Origin: Algoriphagus sp.
Lineage (GTDB): Bacteria; Bacteroidota; Bacteroidia; Cytophagales; Cyclobacteriaceae
DNA length: 64,000 nucleotides
Reading direction: 5' to 3'
Assembly (NCBI RefSeq): GCF_030694375.1
Contig: NZ_JAUXYL010000023.1
Span: forward strand, 62,001-126,000
The position numbers and the translations under genes are program-made. Positions within the stretch are counted from its first letter, which is position 1. Every line of letters begins with the position of its first letter. This document shows, piece by piece, positions 17,611 to 26,461 of this stretch. The notes under the pieces were generated by a model. That model saw nothing but the letters and a program-made list of their open reading frames with translations, had not been told where the DNA came from and did no database searches.

Positions 17611-19131
17611 TCAGGATCCCACTTTTTTCTTCCATTCCTCAAAAAGTGCCTTCAATTCTTTTGCTTTCTCAGGAAATCGGAGGCTGACATTTTGGATTTC
17701 GGAAGGATCTTTTTCAAGGTCATAAAGTTCCCAATCTGCATCTTTTCCATGTGCGACGAGCTTCCAGTTTCCTTTTCGTACAGCCCTTCCTACCGCCCAT
17801 TCCCAGAAGATTGGCTTTTCACGAATCGATTTATCACCCCGGATGGCGGGTAGAAGACTTTCACCTTCTGCCGGCAGAACGGCTTTTCCATTCAGTTCAA
17901 GTGGATAATTCGCTCCTGCGAGCTCGGCAAGTGTCGGAAGAATGTCGATCAAATGAGCAGGATAATGATTGAGAGGATTTTGAGTTCTCAAACCCTTGGG
18001 CCAGGAGATGATCAAGGGGGTTTTGATCCCCCCTTCAAAGGAGTAATTCTTATAGAAACGAAGCGGCGTGTTCCCTACATTAGCCCAATCCTGACCGAGC
18101 GATGTCCATTGCCCGACAGTCCCGATTTTTCCGTCTCCGGGGATGTTGACCATTTCCGCGGAGGCCCCGTTGTCAGAAAGAAAAATGAATACGGTATTTT
18201 CCAACTTTCCCAATGCACGTAACTTTTGGATGATGTCCCCGATTTTTTGATCCATTCGGTCGATCATGGCTGCATACACCTCCATTTTTTGCTCCTCCAC
18301 TTTCCGGAGCGAATCGGAAAGGGAAAGCCAGGGTACATGGGTAGCTTCGCTGAGGACGTAATTTTCATCGATGATTCCCAGCATTTTTTGCTTTTCAAAT
18401 CGCCGTTGTCGGATCACTTCGTAGCCTTCAGCGTATTTGCCCCTGTACTTTTCAATGTCTTCCGGCCAAGCCATCAAAGGGTCATGGGGAGCGGTGTAGG
18501 CGAGGTATAGGAAAAAGGGCTTGTCTTCTTCCCTGTATTCTTCCAGCCACTGCAGGGCATGTTTGGTGAAGTAATCCGTGGTATAGAAATCCGAAGGAGG
18601 GGAGTAGGGTTGAAAGAGTTTTCGATCCTCGTAAAAGGGCCGGTCGTTTCTTTTTTGAGCAGGCTGAGCTTCGTTTTCGCGTCTGGGTCCGGGGTTAAAA
18701 TGATTGGATGCTCCCTCCATCAATCCATAATACCGGTCGAAACCCCGGTCCATAGGGTGGTCGAAACCATGGTGCTTTCCAGCCCAAAGTGTCCGGTAGC
18801 CGGCAGATTGCAGTAGCTCCCCAACGGTAATTCCGTTTTTCAGCGGCTGAAGATAAGTGGCTTCATAGCCCACTTGCTGGGCGTACAATCCTGTGAGTAA
18901 TGTCGCTCTCGAGGGATTGCATTTGGCCGTGTTGTACATCTGTGTGAAGCGAATCCCGTTTTGGGCCAACCAGTCCAGATTGGGAGTTTCTACTTCACTT
19001 CCATAGGCCCCGATATCGGACCAGCCCAAATCATCCGCCAAAATCAAGACGATATTGGGCTGATCCTGCATTTTTGTTTCCAGTGGAGCGATGAAAAGCC
19101 ACAACAGACCAAAAAATATGGAAAAAGGCAT
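17611..19131 (-). CDS. Secreted sulfatase (FGly-type)
   Basis: A 506-residue exported sulfatase. The hydrophobic N-terminus (residues about 3-16) is a signal peptide. Metal-binding ADDLGWSDIG carries Asp33/Asp34. The signature is KCNPSRATLLTG with Cys71, the residue converted to formylglycine by a maturase. Later blocks FLSDNGAS and KTPLIISWPKG fit the alkaline-phosphatase-like fold. It removes sulfate esters, probably from sulfated glycans or aryl sulfates, in the periplasm. No formylglycine-generating enzyme is nearby. It is convergent with the DUF71 gene. Confidence 0.93.
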   Translation of the reverse strand: MPFSIFFGLLWLFIAPLETKMQDQPNIVLILADDLGWSDIGAYGSEVETPNLDWLAQNGIRFTQMYNTAKCNPSRATLLTGLYAQQVGYEATYLQPLKNGITVGELLQSAGYRTLWAGKHHGFDHPMDRGFDRYYGLMEGASNHFNPGPRRENEAQPAQKRNDRPFYEDRKLFQPYSPPSDFYTTDYFTKHALQWLEEYREEDKPFFLYLAYTAPHDPLMAWPEDIEKYRGKYAEGYEVIRQRRFEKQKMLGIIDENYVLSEATHVPWLSLSDSLRKVEEQKMEVYAAMIDRMDQKIGDIIQKLRALGKLENTVFIFLSDNGASAEMVNIPGDGKIGTVGQWTSLGQDWANVGNTPLRFYKNYSFEGGIKTPLIISWPKGLRTQNPLNHYPAHLIDILPTLAELAGANYPLELNGKAVLPAEGESLLPAIRGDKSIREKPIFWEWAVGRAVRKGNWKLVAHGKDADWELYDLEKDPSEIQNVSLRFPEKAKELKALFEEWKKKVGS

Positions 19132-19441
19132 AGGCTATTGGAGTTTGATGGATTGAAATCAAGTTTAAGAAAAAGAGCGGATTTATTGGTGGTAAAACGA
19201 AAGTAAATGAACCTAAAAAAAGCAATTGATAAAACTCAAATAATTTTATGCAACAGTGTTCCTTATTGATTTTTTTTGGTTTAATCTTGCGGCTTATTAC
19301 GCAACTGTGTTGCGTTTACTAAAATTGGTTCGGTCCACAAATCACTACCTCGAGAAGACACAAATTTCATTTTCAATTACTCCAGAGATCAATTTTCCGA
19401 ATAAGATCATCCTGCTTATACCCCCCATCCCATCAAGTCCT
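19132..19441. other. Divergent control region between the sulfatase and TonB receptor genes
   Basis: About 310 bases that should hold both promoters. On the plus strand there is a near-match -7 box at 19282-19289, flanked by two GCAAC-N3-GTT palindromes (separate entries). The long stretch between them and the receptor start is AT-rich. In-frame codons upstream of the receptor ATG remain open but do not look like protein. Confidence 0.45.
19249..19315 (+). promoter_or_regulatory. Operator-like pair GCAAC-N3-GTTGC around a -7 box
   Basis: ACGCAAC-TGT-GTTGCGT at 19299-19315 is a perfect 7-bp inverted repeat. A second, imperfect copy, GCAAC-AGT-GTTCC, lies at 19250-19262. Between them is TAATCTTG at 19282-19289, one base off TAnnTTTG. 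The near palindrome would cover the start point and the far one the -33 region. That is the classic layout for repression of the receptor and exporter operon. Confidence 0.5.
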
Positions 19442-21973
19442 ATGAACAGAATAATACCTAAGATTAAATTTTATCAAAAACCTTATTTCTTCATCTTCCT
19501 TTTGATTTTATCATTTCCTCTGATTGTAACTGGTCAAAACCAATTATCAGGTTCATTAATTGACACCAAGGGTTACCCTGTCATCAACATGAACGTCCGA
19601 CTGACATCCGATCAGGAAAGCAAAATTATCTTGACGGATTTAGATGGGAGATTTGAATTTGTAAATCTCTCCGGGAGAAAATATAGGTTGCAGGTAACCT
19701 CGATGAGTTACGAATCTTATGAACAAGAGGTAGACTTGAACACTATTGTTCAGCCACTGACTATTCAACTTATCCCATCGGGTCTTAACCTTCAGGAAGT
19801 GGAGGTATTAGGCAGATCGAGGCAGGATTATACTAGCGAATACAGTTTTTCTGCCACCAAAATTGCGGTAGCAAACAAAGAGCTTCCTCAGGGAATCGGG
19901 ACGGTGACTAAAGAGTTGATCAGAGACAGACAAGCTTTTCAGTTGGCTGATGCGGTAAAAAATGTCAGTGGGGTGATTCCTTCGAGTTTTTATAATCAAT
20001 ATTCAATCCGGGGAATCAGCCAAAATGAGGAGGGGCAAATCATTAACGGACTTAGGACACGACAGTACTATTTCCTCCAGCCCTTGACGACCAATATTGA
20101 ACGGGTGGAAATACTTAAAGGTCCTGCATCTGTTACTTTTGCCAGTACTGATCCCGGAGGAAGTATCAATATGGTAACCAAAAAACCCTTGTCTGAAGAC
20201 CGTAAGGAAATCAGTCTGAGTGCGGGCAGTTTCCGGACGATGCGGGGAACCTTGGACTTTACAGGACCCCTCAATTCTTCCAAGACGCTCCTATACCGTC
20301 TGAATGCTGCATATCAGGAGGCGGGTTCTTTCCGTGATTATGTAAGAAATAATTCAGTTTTGATTTCGCCCTCTCTTAGTTACCTGCCATCTGATAAAAC
20401 ATCATTTAATACCGAAGTGATTTTCAACTCAATGAATGGAAATCTGGACCGAGGTCAACCGATTTTTGGGGCAATTGCCGGACAAACCAATCTCAACAGT
20501 ACTCCTTTGAGTTTAAATCTTGGGGCTGCAAATGATTTTTTCAAATCAGATGAATTGATTTGGACTGCCAATTTCTCTCAAAAGTTCTCCCAGAACATAA
20601 GTTTCAATGCCGTATACATGAAGCAAACCTGGAAGGAAGACCTTCAGGAACATCGGACGACCAATGCATTTGCGAGAGATATTTCAGGTCAGCAGGCTAA
20701 TAATTTGGTCATGATGCAGTTTGTTCAGCGGCAGCAAATCTGGAATATCGATAACCTGAATGCCTATTTTAATTTCAATTTTGACTTGGGTCAAACGTCT
20801 CATAAAATGCTTGTGGGCTACGACTTGCATTCTTGGAATAAGCTCAAGGGTGGAGGACAAAATGCGGCAAGGGGATTCTTGCTCAACGATGGAAGTGTGT
20901 CAAACTCATTCAGCCCTGCCAATGCCGATCGTTTTCAAACTGTTACCATTGATGGAAAAGTATTTCCGAGACCCAATGTAAATTATTTTAACCTAAACAG
21001 CCCATCCACCACCCTTCCGATTGTGCAGGGATATCAGCTCAATGCGCGGGTTGCTATTCCATCGGCCTTGACGACTTCCGATGCAATTTACCTGCAGGAA
21101 CAACTAAAATGGGGTAAATTCTCCGCCTTGTTGAGCTTAAGGAATGAATGGTATGAGGATATTACGAATTACGACACCCCCAATGAACGGTCATTTACAA
21201 ATGTGGTACTCTTGCCCAGAATTGGTCTGACCTATGAAATAAGCAAGTCCATCAATGTGTATGCAACCTATCTGGAAGGGATGCAGCCTCAATCCAATAC
21301 AGTGACATTGATGCCAAATACCGGGGCGTTCTTCTGGGCTTCAGAGTCTGCAGCCCGTTTTAAACCACTTATCAGTGATTTGAAAGAGTTAGGGATGAAA
21401 TCGGAATTGTTTGATAAAAAAATCACGCTGAACGCAGCTGTCTATCAGATCAATCAGCAGAATATTCTGATGAACGCCAATTTACCAGACTTCCCGGATT
21501 CATTGGTGCAGCGGGGTGCCGATCGAAGTAGCGGGTTTGAATTGGACGCTACAGGCTATTTGCATCCCAACTGGCAGATTACGGCATCTTACAGTTTTAT
21601 AGATGCGAAGATTGTCGATGATACGAAAGAGGAGTTGATAGGTCAGCGTAAGGAAAACACCCCGAGAAACAGTGGAAACCTCTGGACCCGATATAATTTT
21701 GGAGGGACTTCCAAGCTAAGGGACCTTGGTGTCGGCCTTGGTGTTCAGGCGCAAAGCAGAAGAATTCCATGGTTTTCAAGAGCTTTTGAAGTTCCGGGCT
21801 TTGTCCTGTTTGATGCGGCAGTTTACTACGCTCCTCAAAAAAGCAATGTACAAATAGCGCTCAACGCGAATAATCTGATGAATAAAACATACTGGGTTGG
21901 GGCGCAAAATTACACCCGCTTATTTCCCGGGGCTCCGAGGAATATTATGTTGACAGCAACCTATAAATTTTAA
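19442..21973 (+). CDS. TonB-dependent siderophore-type receptor
   Basis: An 843-residue outer-membrane receptor. The signal peptide ends IVTGQ near residue 33. It is followed by a CarboxypepD-regulatory-like domain (LSGSLIDTKGYPVINM), then a plug starting near LPQGIGTVTKELIRDRQ with IRGISQNEEGQIINGLRTRQYY and IERVEILKGPASVTFASTDPGGSINMVTKKP. That plug sequence is typical of FhuA/FecA-like siderophore receptors. The barrel ends in Phe. The 62 codons open upstream look non-coding, so the ATG after them was chosen. The receptor lies 14 bases from the first ABC permease gene and is probably co-transcribed with it. The ligand is unknown. Confidence 0.92.
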   Translation: MNRIIPKIKFYQKPYFFIFLLILSFPLIVTGQNQLSGSLIDTKGYPVINMNVRLTSDQESKIILTDLDGRFEFVNLSGRKYRLQVTSMSYESYEQEVDLNTIVQPLTIQLIPSGLNLQEVEVLGRSRQDYTSEYSFSATKIAVANKELPQGIGTVTKELIRDRQAFQLADAVKNVSGVIPSSFYNQYSIRGISQNEEGQIINGLRTRQYYFLQPLTTNIERVEILKGPASVTFASTDPGGSINMVTKKPLSEDRKEISLSAGSFRTMRGTLDFTGPLNSSKTLLYRLNAAYQEAGSFRDYVRNNSVLISPSLSYLPSDKTSFNTEVIFNSMNGNLDRGQPIFGAIAGQTNLNSTPLSLNLGAANDFFKSDELIWTANFSQKFSQNISFNAVYMKQTWKEDLQEHRTTNAFARDISGQQANNLVMMQFVQRQQIWNIDNLNAYFNFNFDLGQTSHKMLVGYDLHSWNKLKGGGQNAARGFLLNDGSVSNSFSPANADRFQTVTIDGKVFPRPNVNYFNLNSPSTTLPIVQGYQLNARVAIPSALTTSDAIYLQEQLKWGKFSALLSLRNEWYEDITNYDTPNERSFTNVVLLPRIGLTYEISKSINVYATYLEGMQPQSNTVTLMPNTGAFFWASESAARFKPLISDLKELGMKSELFDKKITLNAAVYQINQQNILMNANLPDFPDSLVQRGADRSSGFELDATGYLHPNWQITASYSFIDAKIVDDTKEELIGQRKENTPRNSGNLWTRYNFGGTSKLRDLGVGLGVQAQSRRIPWFSRAFEVPGFVLFDAAVYYAPQKSNVQIALNANNLMNKTYWVGAQNYTRLFPGAPRNIMLTATYKF

Positions 21974-21987
21974 ACAGTCTGAACTCA

Positions 21988-23439
21988 ATGAATAGGTTGA
22001 AAAAAATAAATCTATTAGCTAAGCAGGCTTGGGTAAATACGATCCACAGGCGCGGGACCAAAGGACTCATTCTACTAGTCAACCTCCTTTTGTTTTTTTC
22101 TCTGACAGTAGGGTATTTGAATCTTTCCCAACATCAGAACCTTGTACATGGGTTTGGGGGAGAGGTTAGGGATAAGTGGGAAAACAGTCCCGATAAGCAT
22201 CCACATCGGATGGCACACTATGGCTATTTGGTGTTTCGGGAGAAGTTTCCATTGGCTTTTTTCGATTTTGGGATGGACAGTTACCTGGGGAATGTAATTT
22301 TTCTCGAGGCACATAAGCAGAATACAGTAAATTTCTCCGAAGCCAATCTTTCCAACGGGCTTTTGCGCTTCGGAGAGATTTCTGCCGGGATGATCCTTCA
22401 AGTTCTTATACCGCTGCTGGTTTTTTTCTGGGGCTTCGATCTGATTTCACGGGACAGAGAACAGGGAACGCTCAAAATCCTTTTTGCGCAAGGGGTTCAG
22501 GGACCTGAATTAATTTGGGGGAGAGCCTTGGGGCTCTATTTGCTCAATCTATCTACAGTTGTCCTCCCCTTTATTTTAGGGTTTATTCTTCTGTTTTTAC
22601 ATGGAGAGCAGGACTTGCTTGGACAATCTGTCGCACATTATTTAATTATGGTCTTAGGGTACCTCGTATATTTTCTGGTTCTCTGCCTGGTCGCGGTATG
22701 GGTTTCAGGGGTCAGCAAATCATCCAAAGCTGCCCTCACCACCTTGATTGGGTGCTGGCTGCTGTTCACGCTGTTGATTCCAAAAGTTTCTCAGGTAATT
22801 GGACAGACTTGGTATCCCACACCATCCAAAATAGAGTTTGACTCATCTGTGGAACAGGAACTAATTCTACATGGAGATAGCCATAATCCAAATGACCCGC
22901 ACTATGCCGCACTGAAGGATTCATTACTTCGTGTTCATGGAGTGGATTCTGTACAGCAGTTACCCTTCAATTACAGCGGGTTTGTAATGCGGGAGGGAGA
23001 ACGCCTCAGTACGGAGACTTATCTCTCCCATCAACGCGCACTGGTAGAGCTCTTCAAACAGCAGCAGAAAATAATCAGAAACGCCGCCTGGATTGATCCT
23101 TTTCTTGCAATAAAAAATTTATCCATGGGCATGTCAGGAACTGATTATGATATGTATCTGCATTTTCAGGATCAGGCGGAAGCTTACCGGTATCTTTTGG
23201 CCCAAACGATGAATGAATTACAAATAGACCTGATCGGTAACCGGATTAAAAATTCTTCCGATCCCTCGGCTCAGTTAAGTAAAGAATATTGGGAGAAGTT
23301 TCCGGATTTTCATCAGGCGTTTCTTCCTACAGCAGCGGTAATTAAAAATCAGTTTTACTCAATTCTTATCCTAGCACTATGGTTAACCTTGTTTTCCTGC
23401 CTTGTATGGGCTTTTTCCAATCGTATAAAAGCTTTTTGA
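21988..23439 (+). CDS. ABC-2 type permease, DUF3526 family (first copy)
   Basis: A 483-residue inner-membrane protein. A TM helix lies at about residues 28-46, followed by a long exported loop of about 90 residues. A cluster of helices comes after FWGFDLISRDREQGTLKILFAQGVQGPELIWGRALG, the coupling segment typical of ABC-2 exporters. A second large loop precedes the last TM near the C-terminus. This is the DUF3526 layout found with NosFY-like exporters. With its neighbour and the ATPase downstream it should form an efflux or maturation transporter. The layout matches that of the second permease, so the pair looks like an ancient duplication forming a heterodimer. Confidence 0.85.
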   Translation: MNRLKKINLLAKQAWVNTIHRRGTKGLILLVNLLLFFSLTVGYLNLSQHQNLVHGFGGEVRDKWENSPDKHPHRMAHYGYLVFREKFPLAFFDFGMDSYLGNVIFLEAHKQNTVNFSEANLSNGLLRFGEISAGMILQVLIPLLVFFWGFDLISRDREQGTLKILFAQGVQGPELIWGRALGLYLLNLSTVVLPFILGFILLFLHGEQDLLGQSVAHYLIMVLGYLVYFLVLCLVAVWVSGVSKSSKAALTTLIGCWLLFTLLIPKVSQVIGQTWYPTPSKIEFDSSVEQELILHGDSHNPNDPHYAALKDSLLRVHGVDSVQQLPFNYSGFVMREGERLSTETYLSHQRALVELFKQQQKIIRNAAWIDPFLAIKNLSMGMSGTDYDMYLHFQDQAEAYRYLLAQTMNELQIDLIGNRIKNSSDPSAQLSKEYWEKFPDFHQAFLPTAAVIKNQFYSILILALWLTLFSCLVWAFSNRIKAF

Positions 23440-23445
23440 AAATGA

Positions 23446-23480
23446 AATTGAGCCTTGCCTGTCTGAGGTAGGCAGGTGTG
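23446..23480. repeat. REP-like hairpin element, divergent copy A
   Basis: The sequence is a diverged form of the element at 28372 and 51003: TTGAGCC, then CCTGTCT and AGGCAGG around a GAGGT loop, then a GTGTGA tail. It has inserted in the 66-base gap between the two permease genes of an operon, without an evident effect on either frame. Confidence 0.55.
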
Positions 23481-23505
23481 ACCGCCAAGAAAAAAATACT
23501 AACCA

Positions 23506-24858
23506 ATGATATACTTAATTGTAAAGAACTTTTTCAGATCCAAGGCCCACGGAATCGGATTGGTCCTTCTGCTGATTGCAGGATTGATCAGTCTGGAAAT
23601 CGGGTCCCGTTTTTTGAAAAAGACGGAGCAAGTCTCTGTAAAAACCGCCCAATACCAACAGGAAAGTATCCTTAGAAATGTCTCTTATTTTGATAAAGAG
23701 ATGGGGACACTGATGTATTACCTCAAGTTCGGACTGGAAAACAAAGTACCAAACCTCGCCGCCTTATCCATAGGGCAGCGGGACATATTTCCGACAGTCC
23801 AAAGTGTTACCGTCAGAAATCTGGAGGAACAGCGATTTTCGACAGATTTGACAAATCCGCTTTACCAACTCCTTGGTAATATGGACTTTAGTTTTGTGCT
23901 CATCTATTTTTTTCCATTGGTTATTATTTCCTTTGGATTCAATTTGATTTCCGAGGAGAAAGAAGGAGGTACCTGGAGTTTAGTACGAAGTCAGGCAGGT
24001 TCGCCGATGTCTTTTCTGAGATACAAAATGGGAATTCGGGTGATCAGCGTGCTTGCAGTGTTGCTTGTTTTGCTCTTGGTGGCTAAGTTCTACCTGAACA
24101 TACCGATGAACCAACATTTTTTGGCTTTTATTCTGGTTTCGGTTTGCTATGTGCTGTTTTGGTTTGCCCTGACCTGGTTGGTTGTCAGTTTTCAAAAAAA
24201 TTCAAGCACCAATGCCCAAACCCTGCTTATTTGTTGGGTTTTTCTGAATCTCATCCTACCTGCTGGAATCAATGTATTTCAGCGCTGGTTATTTCCGATT
24301 CCTGAGGCCATGACTACGGTGATCCAAAATCGGGAGGGATACCATGCCCAATGGGATAAACCAAAAGAACCTACTTTGGAGAAGTTTTATGCGCGGTACC
24401 CGCAGTATGCTTCATTTGTTCATCCAAAGGAACTTGACTTTAGCTGGCTTTGGTATTTTGCGATGCAGCAGCTTGGTGATGAGGAAGCCGCCTCTGAGGT
24501 GACAGAACTGAAAAGCAAACTTCGCCAAAGACTGGATTTGTCAAAGAAGGTAAGTTGGTTGATTCCGACGGTTCATACCCAATTGACGCTCAATTCCGTG
24601 GGCCTGTCAGATCAGGGTAATTATTTGAATTATCTCACGGCACTTGAGGAATTCCACGAGGAGTTGAAGCATTATTTTTTCCCCAAAATATTCCAAGATT
24701 CGCCCGTAAGGGAAGAAGAGTGGAGCAAATTTACCTTAAGAGTATTTCAGGATGAATATGCTGTCAGCTGGCTTAAGACGCTAGCTCCTTTTGTGATTTT
24801 TATGCTGGCATTTCTGCTTTGGGCTACTACAAACTTTAAAACAGCAAGATTAAATTAA
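23506..24858 (+). CDS. ABC-2 type permease, DUF3526 family (second copy)
   Basis: A 450-residue inner-membrane protein built like the first permease. It has an N-terminal TM (about residues 18-33), an exported loop, a cluster of TMs starting at FVLIYFFPLVIISFGFNLISEEKEGGTW, another large periplasmic region, and a C-terminal TM (FVIFMLAFLLWATT). The EEKEGGTW coupling motif parallels DREQGT in its partner. It lies 66 bases after the first permease, separated by a REP-like element, and 17 bases before the ATPase gene. The transported substrate is unknown. Confidence 0.85.
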   Translation: MIYLIVKNFFRSKAHGIGLVLLLIAGLISLEIGSRFLKKTEQVSVKTAQYQQESILRNVSYFDKEMGTLMYYLKFGLENKVPNLAALSIGQRDIFPTVQSVTVRNLEEQRFSTDLTNPLYQLLGNMDFSFVLIYFFPLVIISFGFNLISEEKEGGTWSLVRSQAGSPMSFLRYKMGIRVISVLAVLLVLLLVAKFYLNIPMNQHFLAFILVSVCYVLFWFALTWLVVSFQKNSSTNAQTLLICWVFLNLILPAGINVFQRWLFPIPEAMTTVIQNREGYHAQWDKPKEPTLEKFYARYPQYASFVHPKELDFSWLWYFAMQQLGDEEAASEVTELKSKLRQRLDLSKKVSWLIPTVHTQLTLNSVGLSDQGNYLNYLTALEEFHEELKHYFFPKIFQDSPVREEEWSKFTLRVFQDEYAVSWLKTLAPFVIFMLAFLLWATTNFKTARLN

Positions 24859-24875
24859 CTCAATCCAAATTCATT

Positions 24876-25571
24876 ATGATAGAAGCAAAACAACTTTCAA
24901 AAAGCTACGGTGGCCAAATTGCACTCCAGGCTTTGGACATGAATATCAAGGAGGGTGAAATCTTTGCCTTATTGGGTCAAAATGGTGCGGGAAAAACGAC
25001 TACGATCAACTGTTTTTTGGGATTTGTGGAGCCAACTTCCGGTGAGGCCCTGATTCATGGGGTTTCGGTAAGCAACAATCCTCTGGAATCCAAACAGTAC
25101 TTAGCCTATATACCGGAGACGGTGATGCTCTATCCAAACCTCAGTGGGATTGAAAATCTCGCCTTCTTTTCATCTTTGGCGGGTCAGAATTATTCGGAGG
25201 AGAAGTTGAAGGGATTTTTGAGTAAGTCCGGTTTACAGGAGAGCGCACAAAAACAAAGAGTGGGAGGATATTCCAAAGGCATGAGGCAAAAAGTTGGAAT
25301 AGCCATCGCTTTGGCCAAGAAAGCCAAAGCGCTGTTTCTGGACGAGCCTACCAGTGGATTGGACCCGAAGGCCTCCAATGAATTTTCTGAAATTCTGAAA
25401 GAACTCTCAGGAGAAGGAACAGCGATCTTGATGGCAACCCATGATATCTTTCGGGCCAAAGAGGTAGCACACCGAATTGGCATCATGAAAGAAGGACAGC
25501 TGGTAAGTGAATTGAATGCTGTAGACATTTCTGCAAATGAGCTCGAAATGCTTTATTTGAAAACGATATAA
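24876..25571 (+). CDS. ABC transporter ATP-binding protein
   Basis: A 231-residue cytosolic nucleotide-binding subunit. Walker A is GQNGAGKTT near residue 36, the signature is GGYSKGMRQKVG, Walker B with the D-loop is ALFLDEPTSGLDPKA, and the H-loop is in MATHDIF. It is a CcmA/NosF-type ATPase of the ABC-2 exporter class and should energise the two DUF3526 permeases encoded immediately upstream. It is the last gene of the receptor-permease-permease-ATPase set. Confidence 0.93.
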   Translation: MIEAKQLSKSYGGQIALQALDMNIKEGEIFALLGQNGAGKTTTINCFLGFVEPTSGEALIHGVSVSNNPLESKQYLAYIPETVMLYPNLSGIENLAFFSSLAGQNYSEEKLKGFLSKSGLQESAQKQRVGGYSKGMRQKVGIAIALAKKAKALFLDEPTSGLDPKASNEFSEILKELSGEGTAILMATHDIFRAKEVAHRIGIMKEGQLVSELNAVDISANELEMLYLKTI

Positions 25572-25663
25572 AATCGGGTCCAGTGACATCCCAAGCCAAA
25601 TGATTTTCTGAATTCTACTTTAGGGGAGTAGGATGTGGCTTCCTATAAAAAAATTGTAAGGAC

Positions 25664-26368
25664 ATGAATAAAATTGCTTTCGCAATAGCCGTCTTATTAT
25701 TTCTAAATCGTGGGGTATTTGGTCAATCTTCCAATTCTTATGGATTGGAAATTCTTACAAGTTTGGAAGAATACAGACAAACTGTGGCCCTAGACAGTAA
25801 TAAAAGATTTGTGAGAATAGTTGATTATCTACCTAATGTGATAATGGATATCAAATATGCCGGGAAGGAAAATGTATTCTATACGCAGTTGTACCCTCGC
25901 GAAATCGCAATTTGTAGATTGCCTGTGGCAAAAGCATTAGCTGAGGTGCAAAAAGAACTAAACGAGCAAAATCTGGGGCTAAAAATTTATGATGGCTACC
26001 GACCATACTCAATCACCGTGAAAATGTTTGAAATTCTCCCTGATACCGTTTACATGGGGTTGCCATGGCAGGGCAGTAAGCACAACAGAGGAATAGCACT
26101 GGACTTGACTTTGGTTGATTTGGAAACTGGTCAGGAACTCAAAATGCCTACACCATTCGATGCTTTAGTTTACGCCTCCCACCCGGAGTTTATGAAACTT
26201 CCAGAAGTGGCTATTCGAAATAGGGAATTGCTGAAGGGAACTATGAAAAAACATGGATTCACCGTAGATCCTGTCGAGTGGTGGCACTATAATTATATCG
26301 ACAATCGGGTCTATGAATTGTTGGATATTTCTATAGATGAGTTGGAGAAATCAATCCTCAAAAATTAA
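25664..26368 (+). CDS. D-Ala-D-Ala dipeptidase (VanX/DdpX-like, M15D)
   Basis: A 234-residue exported zinc dipeptidase with a signal peptide ending GVFG or GQ at residues 20-21. The M15 metal site is complete: SKHNRGIALD gives His140 and Asp147, and VEWWHYNY gives Glu205 and His208. The residues around YDGYRPY position the substrate. It would cleave D-Ala-D-Ala or related wall dipeptides in the periplasm, for turnover or nutrition. There is no vanH or vanA neighbour, so glycopeptide resistance is not implied. It shares a terminator region with the convergent gene downstream. Confidence 0.92.
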   Translation: MNKIAFAIAVLLFLNRGVFGQSSNSYGLEILTSLEEYRQTVALDSNKRFVRIVDYLPNVIMDIKYAGKENVFYTQLYPREIAICRLPVAKALAEVQKELNEQNLGLKIYDGYRPYSITVKMFEILPDTVYMGLPWQGSKHNRGIALDLTLVDLETGQELKMPTPFDALVYASHPEFMKLPEVAIRNRELLKGTMKKHGFTVDPVEWWHYNYIDNRVYELLDISIDELEKSILKN

Positions 26369-26411
26369 GATTTTTGGCCTATTTTCTGGAATTTTGCTGC
26401 ATGGACCAAAG

Positions 26412-26439
26412 AAAAAAGCCAACCCGAAGGCTGGCTTTT
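26412..26439. terminator. Bidirectional terminator between convergent genes
   Basis: AAAAGCCA and TGGCTTTT pair around a 10-base loop. T-runs occur on both sides, longer on the minus strand (six). It serves the dipeptidase gene from the left and the TIM-barrel lipoprotein gene from the right. Confidence 0.8.
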
Positions 26440-26461
26440 GAAAGGAAGAATTGAAGTCGGC

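Noticed and set aside
19256..19441. 62-residue extension of the TonB receptor
   Set aside because: It would place the signal peptide internally and translate over the operator and promoter.
25664..26368. Vancomycin resistance locus
   Set aside because: Only the dipeptidase is present; no vanH, vanA-type ligase or two-component pair lies near.
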